Shown piece after piece: positions 1 through 8,144 of a stretch of DNA of 64,000 nucleotides. Source of the stretch: G965230615 sp965230615 (GTDB taxonomy: Bacteria > Pseudomonadota > Gammaproteobacteria > HTCC5015); assembly GCA_965230615.1 (NCBI GenBank), contig OZ246012.1:3906001-3970000 (forward strand), read 5' to 3'. Every line of letters begins with the position of its first letter. Position 1 is the first letter of the stretch. The notes under the pieces are model-generated. The model ran no database searches. It saw only the letters and a list, made by a program, of their open reading frames with translations, and was not told the DNA's origin. Position numbers and translations under genes: made by a program.

Positions 1-1082
1 GGCCACAATGGTTGTCAGAATACGTGCTCAAAGACCGTTGGGTATTAGCCGTTGCTGGCACACATGGCAAAACGACAACAGCCAGTATGCTGGCCTGGAT
101 ATTAGATCAGGCTGGCTTGCAACCTGGTTTTCTTATTGGTGGTGTTGCTAACGACTTTGGTATTTCCGCGCGCTTGGGCCAGAGTCCTTTTTTTGTTGTT
201 GAAGCTGATGAGTACGATACAGCTTTTTTTGATAAGCGGTCTAAGTTTGTGCATTATCGTCCCAGAACGCTGGTGTTGAATAACCTTGAGTTTGATCATG
301 CTGATATTTTTCCAGATCTGGCGGCTATTGCGCGTCAGTTTCAGCATCTGCTGCGTATTGTACCTGCTGAAGGCCGCATTATTCTGCCGGCCAATGATGA
401 TAATTTGGCTGAAGTGTTGCAGCAGGGTTGCTGGACACCGCAAGAGCGCTTTGCGATCACAGACGATGGTGATCGCAGTGAGTGGCAGGCCCGGTCAATA
501 AATGTGGATGGCAGCCGCTATGAAGTTATCTGCGCGAATAAAACTGTTGGCATGGTAGATTGGTCTCTGCTGGGGCAGCACAATACCCTCAATGGTTTGG
601 CGGCACTGGCGGCAGCACGCCATGTGGGAGTGACGCCAGAAATTGGTATTGAAGCGTTAAGTCGGTTTGCGGGTGTCAAGCGTCGCCTGGAGGTTCGAGG
701 GGAGGTTGCAGGTGTGACCGTCTATGATGATTTTGCTCACCACCCGACAGCAATCGCCACTACCTTAGCGGGGCTGCGCCATAAAGTTGGGGCAGAGAGG
801 ATTATTGCTGTGTTGGAGCCGCGTTCTAATACCATGCGTATGGGGGTGCACAATGCGCGTTTGTTGCCTTCATTGCAAGCGGCTGATCAGGTTTGTTTTT
901 ACCAAGCTGACGGGGTGCAATTATCTGTGGATACGGATGAGCGCGTTGTAGTATTTACTTCGTTAGAAACACTTTTGCAGCACCTGCAAGAAATAGTCTG
1001 TCAAGGTGATCACATTCTGATCATGAGTAATGGTGGTTTTGGGGGGTTACATGCTAAGCTCTTAGCTGCTTTGCAAGATTAG
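1..1082 (+). CDS. mpl: Mpl murein tripeptide ligase (5' truncated)
   Basis: UDP-N-acetylmuramate:L-alanyl-gamma-D-glutamyl-meso-diaminopimelate ligase, a cytoplasmic ATP-dependent enzyme that reattaches recycled murein tripeptide to UDP-MurNAc. The reading frame is open to the left edge (codons from base 3 give PQWLSEYVLKDRW), so the N-terminal roughly 100 residues lie outside the window and the TTG at 12 is not a real start. Visible are the Mur-ligase P-loop AGTHGKTTT, ADEYDTAFFDKRSKF, the NNLEFDHADIF segment, the H-x-x-H region YDDFAHHPTAI and the Mpl C-terminal MSNGGFGGLH. It fits functionally with ampD/ampE at 13.6-15.1 kb, which also serve murein recycling. Identification is by recalled similarity to E. 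coli Mpl along its whole visible length. Confidence 0.96.
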   Translation, partial: PQWLSEYVLKDRWVLAVAGTHGKTTTASMLAWILDQAGLQPGFLIGGVANDFGISARLGQSPFFVVEADEYDTAFFDKRSKFVHYRPRTLVLNNLEFDHADIFPDLAAIARQFQHLLRIVPAEGRIILPANDDNLAEVLQQGCWTPQERFAITDDGDRSEWQARSINVDGSRYEVICANKTVGMVDWSLLGQHNTLNGLAALAAARHVGVTPEIGIEALSRFAGVKRRLEVRGEVAGVTVYDDFAHHPTAIATTLAGLRHKVGAERIIAVLEPRSNTMRMGVHNARLLPSLQAADQVCFYQADGVQLSVDTDERVVVFTSLETLLQHLQEIVCQGDHILIMSNGGFGGLHAKLLAALQD

Positions 1083-1107
1083 CGAAATAGATAGGGAAAT
1101 TATTATT

Positions 1108-2451
1108 ATGAAGCAAGAGTCAAACGTGAGGACGATACCAGCCCAAAGCCTCTCGGAGAGACTGTTATCGGGCGACTCACCCACCAAGATTGCGAAGTAC
1201 GATATTAAGGAAGAGCTCGGACGTGGTACTTGCGGTGTTGTTTATAAAGGATATGATCCTTTTGTGCGACGTGAAGTCGCTGTTAAAGTCAGCTTGACTG
1301 AAGCTTCAGCAGCGCCAGAAAAAACCCGCCAAATCCAACGTGACTTTTTTGCTGAAGCTTATGCTGCTGGTAAGCTACAGCACCCGCATATTGTTTCCCT
1401 CTATGATGCTGGCATGGAAAATGACCTGAACTATATTGTGATGGAATATGTGGAAGGAGAGACCTTATTAGAATATTGCCGTCGGGAAGGCAAGCGCATG
1501 GCTGTTGAGCAGGTGCTCGAGTGTATGTTTAAGTGCTGTCGTGCTTTAGAGTTTTCGCACCGGCAAGGTGTAATCCATCGTGATATTAAGCCTAGCAATA
1601 TTATGTTGAGTCATGCAGGCGAGACTAAGTTAATGGATTTCAGTATAGCCGAAGTGACACAGAATTTGATGTTTATGCCTGATGCGGTCATCGGTTCACC
1701 GAGTTATATGTCACCCGAACAGGTATTGAAAAAAGCTGTTGGTCTACAAAGTGATTTATATTCATTGGGTGCTGTAATGTATCAGTTGTTAACCGGTGAG
1801 CGGCTATTTATGTCTGATGATGTTCAGCAAGTATTTCGTGATATTGTGAAAAAACCGACACCAAAATTAAGTGATAAGCGACCTGATTTGCCGCAAGTGC
1901 TTTCTGATATTTTAGAAAAAGCGTTAGCGAAAGATCCTGAAGAACGTTTTCAGTCAGGCAAGGACTTTGGTGGGCAGTTAACTAAAGTTTATGATGACCT
2001 GATTTATGCTGAGCGAAAAGTAAACAAAAGAGAGAATCGCGACGCTTTAAAGAACTTAAACTTTTTCAATGGTTTTACTGACGCTCATATAGATGAAATT
2101 ATGGCTGCCAGTAGCATGTTTACTTTTCAGCCGGGGGCAGTGGTTATTCAAGAGGGTGATATTGATAATTCATTTTATATCATCGTGCGTGGTGATGTTG
2201 AAGTGCGTAAGCAGGATAAATTGATTGTTACCTTGCATGAAGGGGATTGCTTTGGCGAAATTGGTTTTCTGATGGCCAGTAAGCGCACAGCATCAATCAT
2301 TGCAACGTCTGAAGTGCTAGTATTAAAAGTCAATGCAATGTTGATGGAAACGGTCTCCAAAGATTGTCAACTGCGCTATTATAAAGCCTTCAATGAAACG
2401 CTGATTTATCGTTTGGCACTGACGAGTGCGCGATTATCAGCAATGCAGTAA
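1108..2451 (+). CDS. Ser/Thr protein kinase fused to cyclic-nucleotide-binding-type domain
   Basis: A 447-residue soluble protein of two modules. Residues 31-300 are a eukaryotic-like Hanks kinase: glycine loop GRGTCG (38-43), ATP lysine in VAVKV (Lys60), catalytic loop HRDIKPSN (157-164, Asp159) and activation-segment end SPSYMSPEQ. The Mg-binding DFG is DFS (177-179), an uncommon replacement. Residues about 315-430 form a CNB/Crp-type beta-roll with a phosphate-binding-cassette-like FGEIGFL...KRTAS (Glu384, Arg393). No membrane segment, PASTA or FHA domain is seen. A start at 1108 gives a kinase core beginning at residue 31, normal for the family. It follows mpl by 25 bases with no terminator. 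Inferred role: a kinase gated by a cyclic nucleotide or similar ligand; substrate unknown. Confidence 0.85.
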   Translation: MKQESNVRTIPAQSLSERLLSGDSPTKIAKYDIKEELGRGTCGVVYKGYDPFVRREVAVKVSLTEASAAPEKTRQIQRDFFAEAYAAGKLQHPHIVSLYDAGMENDLNYIVMEYVEGETLLEYCRREGKRMAVEQVLECMFKCCRALEFSHRQGVIHRDIKPSNIMLSHAGETKLMDFSIAEVTQNLMFMPDAVIGSPSYMSPEQVLKKAVGLQSDLYSLGAVMYQLLTGERLFMSDDVQQVFRDIVKKPTPKLSDKRPDLPQVLSDILEKALAKDPEERFQSGKDFGGQLTKVYDDLIYAERKVNKRENRDALKNLNFFNGFTDAHIDEIMAASSMFTFQPGAVVIQEGDIDNSFYIIVRGDVEVRKQDKLIVTLHEGDCFGEIGFLMASKRTASIIATSEVLVLKVNAMLMETVSKDCQLRYYKAFNETLIYRLALTSARLSAMQ

Positions 2452-2650
2452 GACCGCTGGTTTGGACTGGCTCTATAATATTGTTTATGGTCATTGATAC
2501 TCCCTATTAGTAATTAGACCAATTTCGCTATATTTTCCTGTACTTTGCTGCAGATTGACCAAACTGTAGATTCTGGCATGGCAGCTTGCCCCAAGTCAGC
2601 GTATTATAGGGGGCTGTGCAATTCATATTAAAGACAGCGGCTTTATCACC

Positions 2651-3277
2651 ATGACCGATAATCAAAACCCTAAGAGAATCGCTTTAGCTATGACAGGTGC
2701 TTCCGGAGCACCCTATGGTTTGCGTCTGCTCGAGTGTTTATTGGCTGCGGAGCAAACGGTTTATTTAATGCTATCCCGGCCCGCACAGCTGGTTATCAAT
2801 ATGGAAACAGACTTAAACTTGCCCAGCCGACCAAAGGAAATCCAACGTTTTTTTGTTGAGCGTCATAATGCTAAGCCTGAATGTTTACAGGTGTTTGATC
2901 GGGAGCAGTGGACTGCACCTGTTGCCAGTGGTTCAGCGGCTGCGGACGCCATGGTTGTTTGCCCTTGTACAACGGGTACGCTGTCAGCTATTGCAGGTGG
3001 TAACTGTGATAATCTTATCCATAGGGCAGGCGATGTTATGCTAAAGGAGCGTCGTAAATTAATTTTAGTGTTACGTGAGACACCTTACTCAGCTATTCAT
3101 CTGGAAAATATGTTGCGCTTAACACATGCAGGTGCTGTGATTATGCCATCTAACCCAGGGTTCTATAATAAGCCAACAACCATTGAAGACTTAGTCGATT
3201 TCATGGTTGCCCGGATTTTAGATCATTTAGAAATACCGCAAAAGTTACTGCCCAAATGGGGTTTGGAAGGTGAATGA
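2651..3277 (+). CDS. ubiX: UbiX flavin prenyltransferase
   Basis: Makes prenylated FMN, the cofactor of UbiD-type decarboxylases, from FMN and dimethylallyl phosphate; needed for ubiquinone synthesis. The 208-residue protein has the flavin-binding N-terminus TGASGAPYG (15-23), the catalytic-region VCPCTTGTLSAIAGG and the C-terminal segment LRETPYSAIHLENML with the phosphate-binding arginine, followed by the typical MPSNPGFYNKP. Length matches the family (about 190-210). It stands after a 199-base gap from the kinase gene and its end abuts msrB. No ubiD is seen in the window. Confidence 0.95.
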   Translation: MTDNQNPKRIALAMTGASGAPYGLRLLECLLAAEQTVYLMLSRPAQLVINMETDLNLPSRPKEIQRFFVERHNAKPECLQVFDREQWTAPVASGSAAADAMVVCPCTTGTLSAIAGGNCDNLIHRAGDVMLKERRKLILVLRETPYSAIHLENMLRLTHAGAVIMPSNPGFYNKPTTIEDLVDFMVARILDHLEIPQKLLPKWGLEGE

Positions 3278-3281
3278 TATT

Positions 3282-3686
3282 ATGGTAGATAAACTTATTA
3301 AAGAAGATAGTGACTGGCAGCAGGCGTTAAGTGAAGAAGCTTATTACATAACACGGAAAAAAGGTACAGAACGTCCCTTTACTGGAGAATATAATGAGCA
3401 TAAGACAAAGGGTGTGTACAAGTGTGTTTGCTGTGGTTTGCCATTGTTTTCTTCTCAAGCCAAGTTTGATTCGGGCAGTGGCTGGCCAAGTTTTTATCAG
3501 CCGCATGATGCTACGCATATTGCGACTGAGGTCGATAATAGTTTGATGATGCAGCGTATTGAAGTATTATGTGAGCGTTGCGATGCGCATTTGGGGCATG
3601 TGTTTGATGATGGGCCTCAGCCAACAGGCAAGCGCTATTGTATCAATTCGGCCGCGTTGACGTTTATGCCGGATGAGAACGAGTAA
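3282..3686 (+). CDS. msrB: MsrB peptide methionine-(R)-S-oxide reductase
   Basis: Repairs oxidised methionine (R-sulfoxide) in proteins, in the cytoplasm. Starting at ATG 3282, the 134-residue protein has both zinc CxxC pairs (CVCC at 48-51 and CERC at 97-100), the GSGWPSF active-site strand, HLGHVFDDGP and the catalytic cysteine in RYCINS (Cys120). An upstream in-frame GTG at 3270 would overlap ubiX by 8 bases; I prefer ATG 3282 because GGAAGGTG (3265-3272) is then a well-spaced ribosome site. Translational coupling with ubiX is likely. Confidence 0.95.
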   Translation: MVDKLIKEDSDWQQALSEEAYYITRKKGTERPFTGEYNEHKTKGVYKCVCCGLPLFSSQAKFDSGSGWPSFYQPHDATHIATEVDNSLMMQRIEVLCERCDAHLGHVFDDGPQPTGKRYCINSAALTFMPDENE

Positions 3687-3694
3687 GTTTTGTT

Positions 3695-4297
3695 GTGTCT
3701 GAAACAGCTTTATTTCCCTTGCAAACAGTAATATTCCCAGGTGGTTTGTTGCCTCTACGAATATTTGAACCGCGTTATTTGGATATGGTAAGTGACTGTT
3801 TGCGACAACAAACTGAGTTTGGTATTTGTGCCATTGAGTCCAGCGGTAGTTCAGATACTGACAAAGATGCAATTCCTTATCAAGTTGGCACCTTGGTAAA
3901 AGTGGTTGATTTTGAAGAACTACCCGATGGTTTGCTTGGTATCACTGTATTGGGCAAACAAAAATTTTTAATGCAAACAGTGACACGCCAGCAAGATGGT
4001 TTGTTGTTAGCAGATGTTAGCGTTATTCCAGCAGAACATGACCAGCAGGTGCCCAGTCAATATCAGCACCTGGTAAAACTTTATGAGCGCATTTTACCTG
4101 ATATTCAAGAGCACCATGGCCCAGAAGTTATGGAGCAATATCAGCAAGCGGACTTGCAGAGTGCGAGCTGGTTAGGAGGGCGCTTGGTTGAGTATTTGCC
4201 ACTCGATTTAACGTTTAAACAAGAGTTGTTACAGTCAAATGATGTTTTACAGCGATTACAAGCGTTGGATAAGGCGGTAAAAGATTTTGCCGCATAA
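3695..4297 (+). CDS. LON substrate-binding domain protein
   Basis: A 200-residue protein made only of the LON/PUA-like N-terminal domain: LFPLQTVIFPGGLLPLRIFEPRYLDM at residues 6-31 is the hallmark, and LTFKQELLQSNDVLQRLQAL near the end matches the helical end of the domain. It has no AAA+ or protease part, so it is not a truncated Lon but the small stand-alone family common in Gammaproteobacteria, whose role is not established. Start is GTG 3695, eight bases after the msrB stop, which suggests one transcript with ubiX-msrB. It converges with the LemA-like gene with a 9-base gap. Confidence 0.85.
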   Translation: MSETALFPLQTVIFPGGLLPLRIFEPRYLDMVSDCLRQQTEFGICAIESSGSSDTDKDAIPYQVGTLVKVVDFEELPDGLLGITVLGKQKFLMQTVTRQQDGLLLADVSVIPAEHDQQVPSQYQHLVKLYERILPDIQEHHGPEVMEQYQQADLQSASWLGGRLVEYLPLDLTFKQELLQSNDVLQRLQALDKAVKDFAA

Positions 4298-4306
4298 GTG
4301 CTAGTC

Positions 4307-4804
4307 TTAACTCATGTAGATTTTTTGAATCTCAATCTCAGGTGCTTTGTCAAAGCCTAACATGCCAGCATACAAATTATTGGGAAATGATTGACGCTGG
4401 GCGTTATAACTGTTGGCCGATATTTCATAGTAACGCAAGCTGACTTGGATATGGTCATCCAAGTCATGTAGTTGGTTTTGTGTGTCATCGTCGATATCAA
4501 CCATGTCCAGTAACTTTTGTGTACTGCGGCTTAGGCGACTTTCCAGCGCGCCACGCTGACGCAACCGTTTTAGACCAGGATCTTGACGATTTTTTAGCAT
4601 ATTGAGATCTTTGTTTAGGGCCTCAGCCTGATCTGTTGCATTTTCCACCGACTCGACGTACTGAGTGATATATTTCAAACGCTCTTGTAGATATTTTTCT
4701 AGTTCTTGCCAGTATTCCTGCACTTGTGACTGGCTGCGTCTCAGATATTGGTAATTAACCAATAATAATGCGACCAACAATATAACGATTAACGACCACA
4801 CCAT
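4307..4804 (-). CDS. LemA-like membrane-anchored protein
   Basis: A 165-residue protein with one N-terminal membrane anchor (residues 3-17, WSLIVILLVALLLVN) followed by a long alpha-helical domain. The order VQEYWQELEKYLQERLKYITQYVESV near the start and SLRYYEISANSYNAQRQSFPNN...GFDKAPEIEI near the end match the LemA coiled-helix family, though the first helix is more diverged than usual (typical LemA has NLVETVKGYA where this has YITQYVESVE). No partner TPM-domain gene or HtpX gene lies next to it, so its usual context is missing. Function unknown; probably periplasm- or cytoplasm-facing anchored helical bundle. Confidence 0.7.
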   Translation of the reverse strand: MVWSLIVILLVALLLVNYQYLRRSQSQVQEYWQELEKYLQERLKYITQYVESVENATDQAEALNKDLNMLKNRQDPGLKRLRQRGALESRLSRSTQKLLDMVDIDDDTQNQLHDLDDHIQVSLRYYEISANSYNAQRQSFPNNLYAGMLGFDKAPEIEIQKIYMS

Positions 4805-5391
4805 GTTATGCCCATTGCTTTGTGTTCATTTTGTTTAATCTGTATGACTTAGAATTAGCCTTACTGCCCCCATAATAATGAAGGCGATGATAAATAAACG
4901 CAAGGGGTCTCAAGCCTGATTAAATAGTAAAATTTTGTTAGGCCGCTTTAAAATAAGCTATGTAATATTGATTAAGCCCTCACAATACTGCTAATGAACT
5001 AAATCCCCATTATATTTTGCTAAACCGTCGCTTTATTTAACAGTCGTAAGCGTGCGCCCTCAGAATGAACAAATAAGACGAGTTGGTGATTCCCTTAGCT
5101 GTAGCGCGCTGTATGAGCCAATACAGAACACAGGCCGCGTATTTCTAGTGCACGATGATTATCTGTGATTGTGACTTTGTGCTAGGCTGATTTTATTTTT
5201 GAATAAAAACAATAGCTTATATGGATTTAGGATTTTGGCATAGGCTTTGCTTTATTGAATATGTCATTACTCAAACAAGGAGTTGCCTATCGGAAAAAAG
5301 TGATCTGCTGGACCCCCTCGGGTACTTTATTTTTGCCAGACCCCTCCAACCCCCTCTCCTCATATGGCAGAGAGGAAGTACCCGAGGCCGG
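4805..5391. other. Intergenic stretch without recognised gene
   Basis: A 587-base gap between the LemA-like gene and argA. Short open frames here (for example 5221-5439 plus) have no start signal or family resemblance. It holds a small hairpin CTGTAT/ATACAG near 5111-5128 and, at the right end, the long inverted repeat listed separately. I see no tRNA or known RNA fold. Confidence 0.5.
5316..5387. repeat. Nested inverted repeat beside argA 3' end
   Basis: Perfect 12-base arms CCTCGGGTACTT (5316-5327) and AAGTACCCGAGG (5376-5387) enclose a second pair CCTCTC (5353-5358) / GAGAGG (5370-5375). The outer arm ends 4 bases from the argA stop codon, so on the minus strand it is the first thing transcribed after argA. 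It could be a terminator or mRNA-end stabiliser, although no T run follows the stem directly, or a small miniature repeat element. No second copy is seen in this window. Confidence 0.7.
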
Positions 5392-6723
5392 TTAAATTTC
5401 TTTGAACAATATTTTAGAGCTTCTTTGGTAGTTATATAATAAACGTTTCTTAATCGGTAGCTCTGCAATGTTTCCCGGAGTATAAGCCCTTTCTCTAAAC
5501 CAATGGTCGGTTCGAGTTGTCAATACAAATATCGTTGTTAAGTTTAAATGTCTGGCGCGTTCTTCTAGTGCTTTCAATAATATGTCGCCACGGCCTTGCT
5601 TGCTGTAATCAGGGTGAATAGCGATACAGGCAACTTCCCCCATTTTTTCTTCTACATAAGGGTAAAGTGCCGCACAGCCGATGATCGTATCATCACGCAG
5701 CATCACTTCAAAATGTTCTATTTCAAGTTCAAGTTGCTCACGTGAGCGTCTGACGAGAGTGCCATTTTCTTCCAAAGGGGTGATCAGTTCTAATATACCA
5801 CTGGCATCATCGATACCAGCAGGTCGCAGGTCTTCATATTTATCGGCTGTGATCAATGTGCCTATACCATCACGCGTATAAAGCTCCTGTAATAAGCAGC
5901 CATCCTGGTGTAGGCTTAATAAATGCACACGTTTAACACCCCGATAGCAGGCATCCAGTGCTGAATTAATATCAAGTTTGACTGCATCACTGAGGGTATT
6001 ATTATTTTGCAGTAGCACCTCGGCTTCTCGGGCATGCATTTCGCGAATAATCTGCTGTTGCTCATTGCGTAGCATTTCGCCCGGCATCATGAAAATCAGT
6101 TTATCTGCACATAGCTCGGTTGCCGTTGCTGTGGCGACATCTTCTGCACGTAAATTAAAGACCTCTCCGGTTATCGAGTAACCCACAGGGCCCAATAAGA
6201 CGATATTACCCGCATCGAGCTGCTTGCTGATGGCAGACGTATTGATGCGTCGTACTTCGCCGGTATGGGCAAAGTCCAGGCCTTCATGGATACCAACCGG
6301 TTTGGCGGTGACAAAATTGCCTGAGGCAATATTTATATGGCTGCCCGCCATGGGCGTATTCGCCAGTCCAATGGAAAACTGTGCCTCGATATCTACCCGC
6401 ACACTGCCGGCAGCTTCTTTTACGACAGGTAGGCTGGTATCGTCGGTGATACGCAGGCCGTTGCAAAACTGGCTATCAATGCCCTGTTGTTGTAACTTTG
6501 CGTCGATTTGTGGGCGAATACCATAGACCAGCACCAGCTTGACGCCGAGACTATGCAGCAGGGCAATATCATGTACCAGTGAGGAAAACTGTTCAGCCAG
6601 TAAAGCCTCGCCGCCGAATTCAATAACGAAGGTACAGTTTCTGTGTGCATTGATATAAGGCGCTGCATCGCGCAACCATTGCATATTGCTTGTGAGTGTG
6701 TTGAGGCTATGATTGTCAGGCAT
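5392..6723 (-). CDS. argA: ArgA N-acetylglutamate synthase
   Basis: First step of arginine synthesis: acetyl-CoA + glutamate to N-acetylglutamate, cytoplasmic. The 443-residue protein is the classic two-domain ArgA: an amino-acid-kinase fold (about 20-290, with FVIEFGGEAL near 32 and VYGIRPQID) that binds arginine as feedback inhibitor, followed by a GNAT acetyltransferase domain (about 295-443, RPAGIDDASGILELI, acetyl-CoA loop SKQGRGDILL and FVLTTRTDHWFRERAY). Length equals E. coli ArgA. It is a lone gene; the divergent region upstream has a TGAATAA half-site resembling an ARG box near 6744, too weak to claim. Confidence 0.96.
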   Translation of the reverse strand: MPDNHSLNTLTSNMQWLRDAAPYINAHRNCTFVIEFGGEALLAEQFSSLVHDIALLHSLGVKLVLVYGIRPQIDAKLQQQGIDSQFCNGLRITDDTSLPVVKEAAGSVRVDIEAQFSIGLANTPMAGSHINIASGNFVTAKPVGIHEGLDFAHTGEVRRINTSAISKQLDAGNIVLLGPVGYSITGEVFNLRAEDVATATATELCADKLIFMMPGEMLRNEQQQIIREMHAREAEVLLQNNNTLSDAVKLDINSALDACYRGVKRVHLLSLHQDGCLLQELYTRDGIGTLITADKYEDLRPAGIDDASGILELITPLEENGTLVRRSREQLELEIEHFEVMLRDDTIIGCAALYPYVEEKMGEVACIAIHPDYSKQGRGDILLKALEERARHLNLTTIFVLTTRTDHWFRERAYTPGNIAELPIKKRLLYNYQRSSKILFKEI

Positions 6724-6914
6724 AAGCGTAATCTAAGTCATACTGAATAAGAGCTTTAATTCTAGCGCTTGTCTGCTGATCAACCAACACAATAATGCGC
6801 AATCATCTGCTCGATAAGCCCAATTGTAGACCTCATACATTGCTTAGCAGGCATTTATTAGGCTAATGTGTCGGCCGCATAACATGATATCCATACCCGG
6901 TGCCTGTAAGTAGG

Positions 6915-7037
6915 CCTCTGGGTGCCGAAAGCGGCAACCCACTGAGAGGCGCGACGCCTGTTTCAAACCTTTGGGGGCTAAGGCCATAGGCTGTGGTAAT
7001 GAGTTGTACTTCGGGTGCTGTTGCCCTTGCTAAGGGC
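6915..7037. ncRNA. Candidate structured RNA or leader (three hairpins)
   Basis: Three stems in 123 bases with no ORF. First, CCTCT (6915-6919) with AGAGG (6945-6949) around GGGT-GCCG (6920-6927) / CGGC-A-ACCC (6932-6940), loop AAAG. Second, AGGCG (6947-6951) / CGCCT (6955-6959), which shares bases with the first stem, so the two are mutually exclusive, as in RNA switches. Third, GCCCTT (7023-7028) / AAGGGC (7032-7037). Strand and identity are unknown: the stretch is upstream of the promoter found for the plus gene, so it could be a separate small RNA or, on the minus strand, part of an argA leader. Not matched to a known family. Confidence 0.3.
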
Positions 7038-7153
7038 GTATACGTTCGATTCGGCCAGTCCTGGTTGATCTCATTTTGGTTTAATTCAGGCTTTAGCCCT
7101 GAATCGTCCTGCAGTAATCCCGCTGTAATCCCAGAGTAATAAGGCTGAACTGT

Positions 7154-7182
7154 TTAATATTGCACTCTCTTACAGGTATAAT
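7154..7182 (+). promoter_or_regulatory. Putative sigma70 promoter of the gene at 7215
   Basis: TTAATA (7154-7159), a 17-base spacer and a consensus TATAAT (7177-7182) sit 33 bases before the ATG at 7215, so a leader of about 25 bases is expected. Confidence 0.55.
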
Positions 7183-7214
7183 CTTCCAATTTACGCAGCA
7201 AAGCAAAAAGCAGC

Positions 7215-8027
7215 ATGTCTGAACAAAATACAACAATGTATCGCAAGTTAGATACACGAAAAATGGTTAATACCATTGAAATGCTCAGCCGCCGTATTAA
7301 TGAGCGCTTCCCTAACTCTCATTTAAGCCGGGTATGTAGCGAGTTATCAAAGCTGGCCAATGAATCTAAAGATAAATCCTCGAAGATCGCTAGGCCCAAT
7401 ATTGCATTGCGCGTTGCTATCGCGGTAGCGGTTGTGTTGAGTGTGTCATTTATTAGCTATATCGTGGTATTAATGAATATGTCCTTGCAAAGCCTTGAAA
7501 TGGGCGAACTGATGCAGGCATCTGAGGCGACCTTAAATATTTTTATTTTGTTTGGTGCGGCGATTTTCTTTTTAGCAACCGTGGAAATGCGTATTAAACG
7601 ATCGAAAGCACTTAGAGCGATTCATGAGTTACGCTCACTTGCGCATGTGATTGATATGCATCAGCTAACCAAAGACCCAGGCCGTGCACAGAGTAATTGG
7701 TTATTAACAGCATCATCACCTAATCGCAGCATGACGTCTTTTGAGCTAACACGGTATTTGGATTACTGTACTGAGATGTTGTCGTTAATCGGTAAGGTTG
7801 CAACACTGTATGCAGAGAATATACCGGATACTGTGGTGCTCAATGCGGTAAATGAGGTTGAAAACCTGACAACAGGGCTAAGTCAGAAAATCTGGCAGAA
7901 AATTGTTATTTTGCAGCGCCTTGATGAGAATAACCAGGAAGAAGACCCGATCAATGGTAGTCAGGCAGAAGCAACTGATGATGAGGGTGTTGAGCCAGAA
8001 GATTTAGCTCAGAACCAGCAAATATAA
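7215..8027 (+). CDS. Unknown two-TM membrane protein
   Basis: A 270-residue protein that I do not recognise. It has a charged N-terminal cytoplasmic stretch, two membrane helices (about 64-87 and 106-124) separated by a short loop, then a mostly helical cytoplasmic domain of about 110 residues and an acidic tail rich in E, D and Q (240-270). Such an arrangement suggests an inner-membrane helical hairpin with both ends in the cytoplasm. Its own promoter and a bidirectional terminator at 8075-8107 make it a single-gene unit. No enzymatic motif is visible. Confidence 0.75.
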   Translation: MSEQNTTMYRKLDTRKMVNTIEMLSRRINERFPNSHLSRVCSELSKLANESKDKSSKIARPNIALRVAIAVAVVLSVSFISYIVVLMNMSLQSLEMGELMQASEATLNIFILFGAAIFFLATVEMRIKRSKALRAIHELRSLAHVIDMHQLTKDPGRAQSNWLLTASSPNRSMTSFELTRYLDYCTEMLSLIGKVATLYAENIPDTVVLNAVNEVENLTTGLSQKIWQKIVILQRLDENNQEEDPINGSQAEATDDEGVEPEDLAQNQQI

Positions 8028-8074
8028 AGTCACTTGAGTTTTGCTGGCTTTTACCGGCTTCTACAGTGATAAAT

Positions 8075-8107
8075 AAAAGCCCTGGCTGTTTTAGCCCAGG
8101 GCTTTTT
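8075..8107. terminator. Bidirectional terminator between convergent genes
   Basis: AAAAGCCCTGG (8075-8085) pairs with CCAGGGCTTTT (8096-8106) across a 10-base loop; A and T runs flank both sides. It lies between the unknown membrane-protein gene (plus) and ilvD (minus) and can end transcription from both. Confidence 0.85.
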
Positions 8108-8144
8108 CAATATAGCTTAATGATATTTAATGAAGTTGAATCGC

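Larger units (their letters stand above)
6724..7214. other. Divergent intergenic region with hairpin cluster and promoter
   Basis: A 491-base gap between divergent argA and the unknown membrane-protein gene. No credible open frame. It contains the hairpin cluster 6915-7037 and the promoter 7154-7182 described separately, plus a weaker ATTCAGG/CCTGAAT hairpin at 7084-7104. I could not fit the region to tRNA, tmRNA, RNase P, 6S or 4.5S RNA signatures by eye. Confidence 0.5.

Noticed and set aside
5221..5439. Small plus-strand frame of 72 codons between the LemA-like gene and argA
   Set aside because: It reads through the inverted repeat and the end of argA and shows no recognisable features.
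6900..7060. Resemblance of parts of the hairpin region to the c-di-GMP-I (GEMM) riboswitch (GGCAACCC, GACGC, GGCTAAGG)
   Set aside because: The segments are in a suggestive order but the stems and the conserved tetraloop receptor could not be fitted; and the predicted promoter lies downstream of it.
7023..7110. Sequence CGTTCGATTCGGCC resembling a tRNA T-loop
   Set aside because: The flanking bases do not form a T-stem and no acceptor or anticodon arm can be paired.
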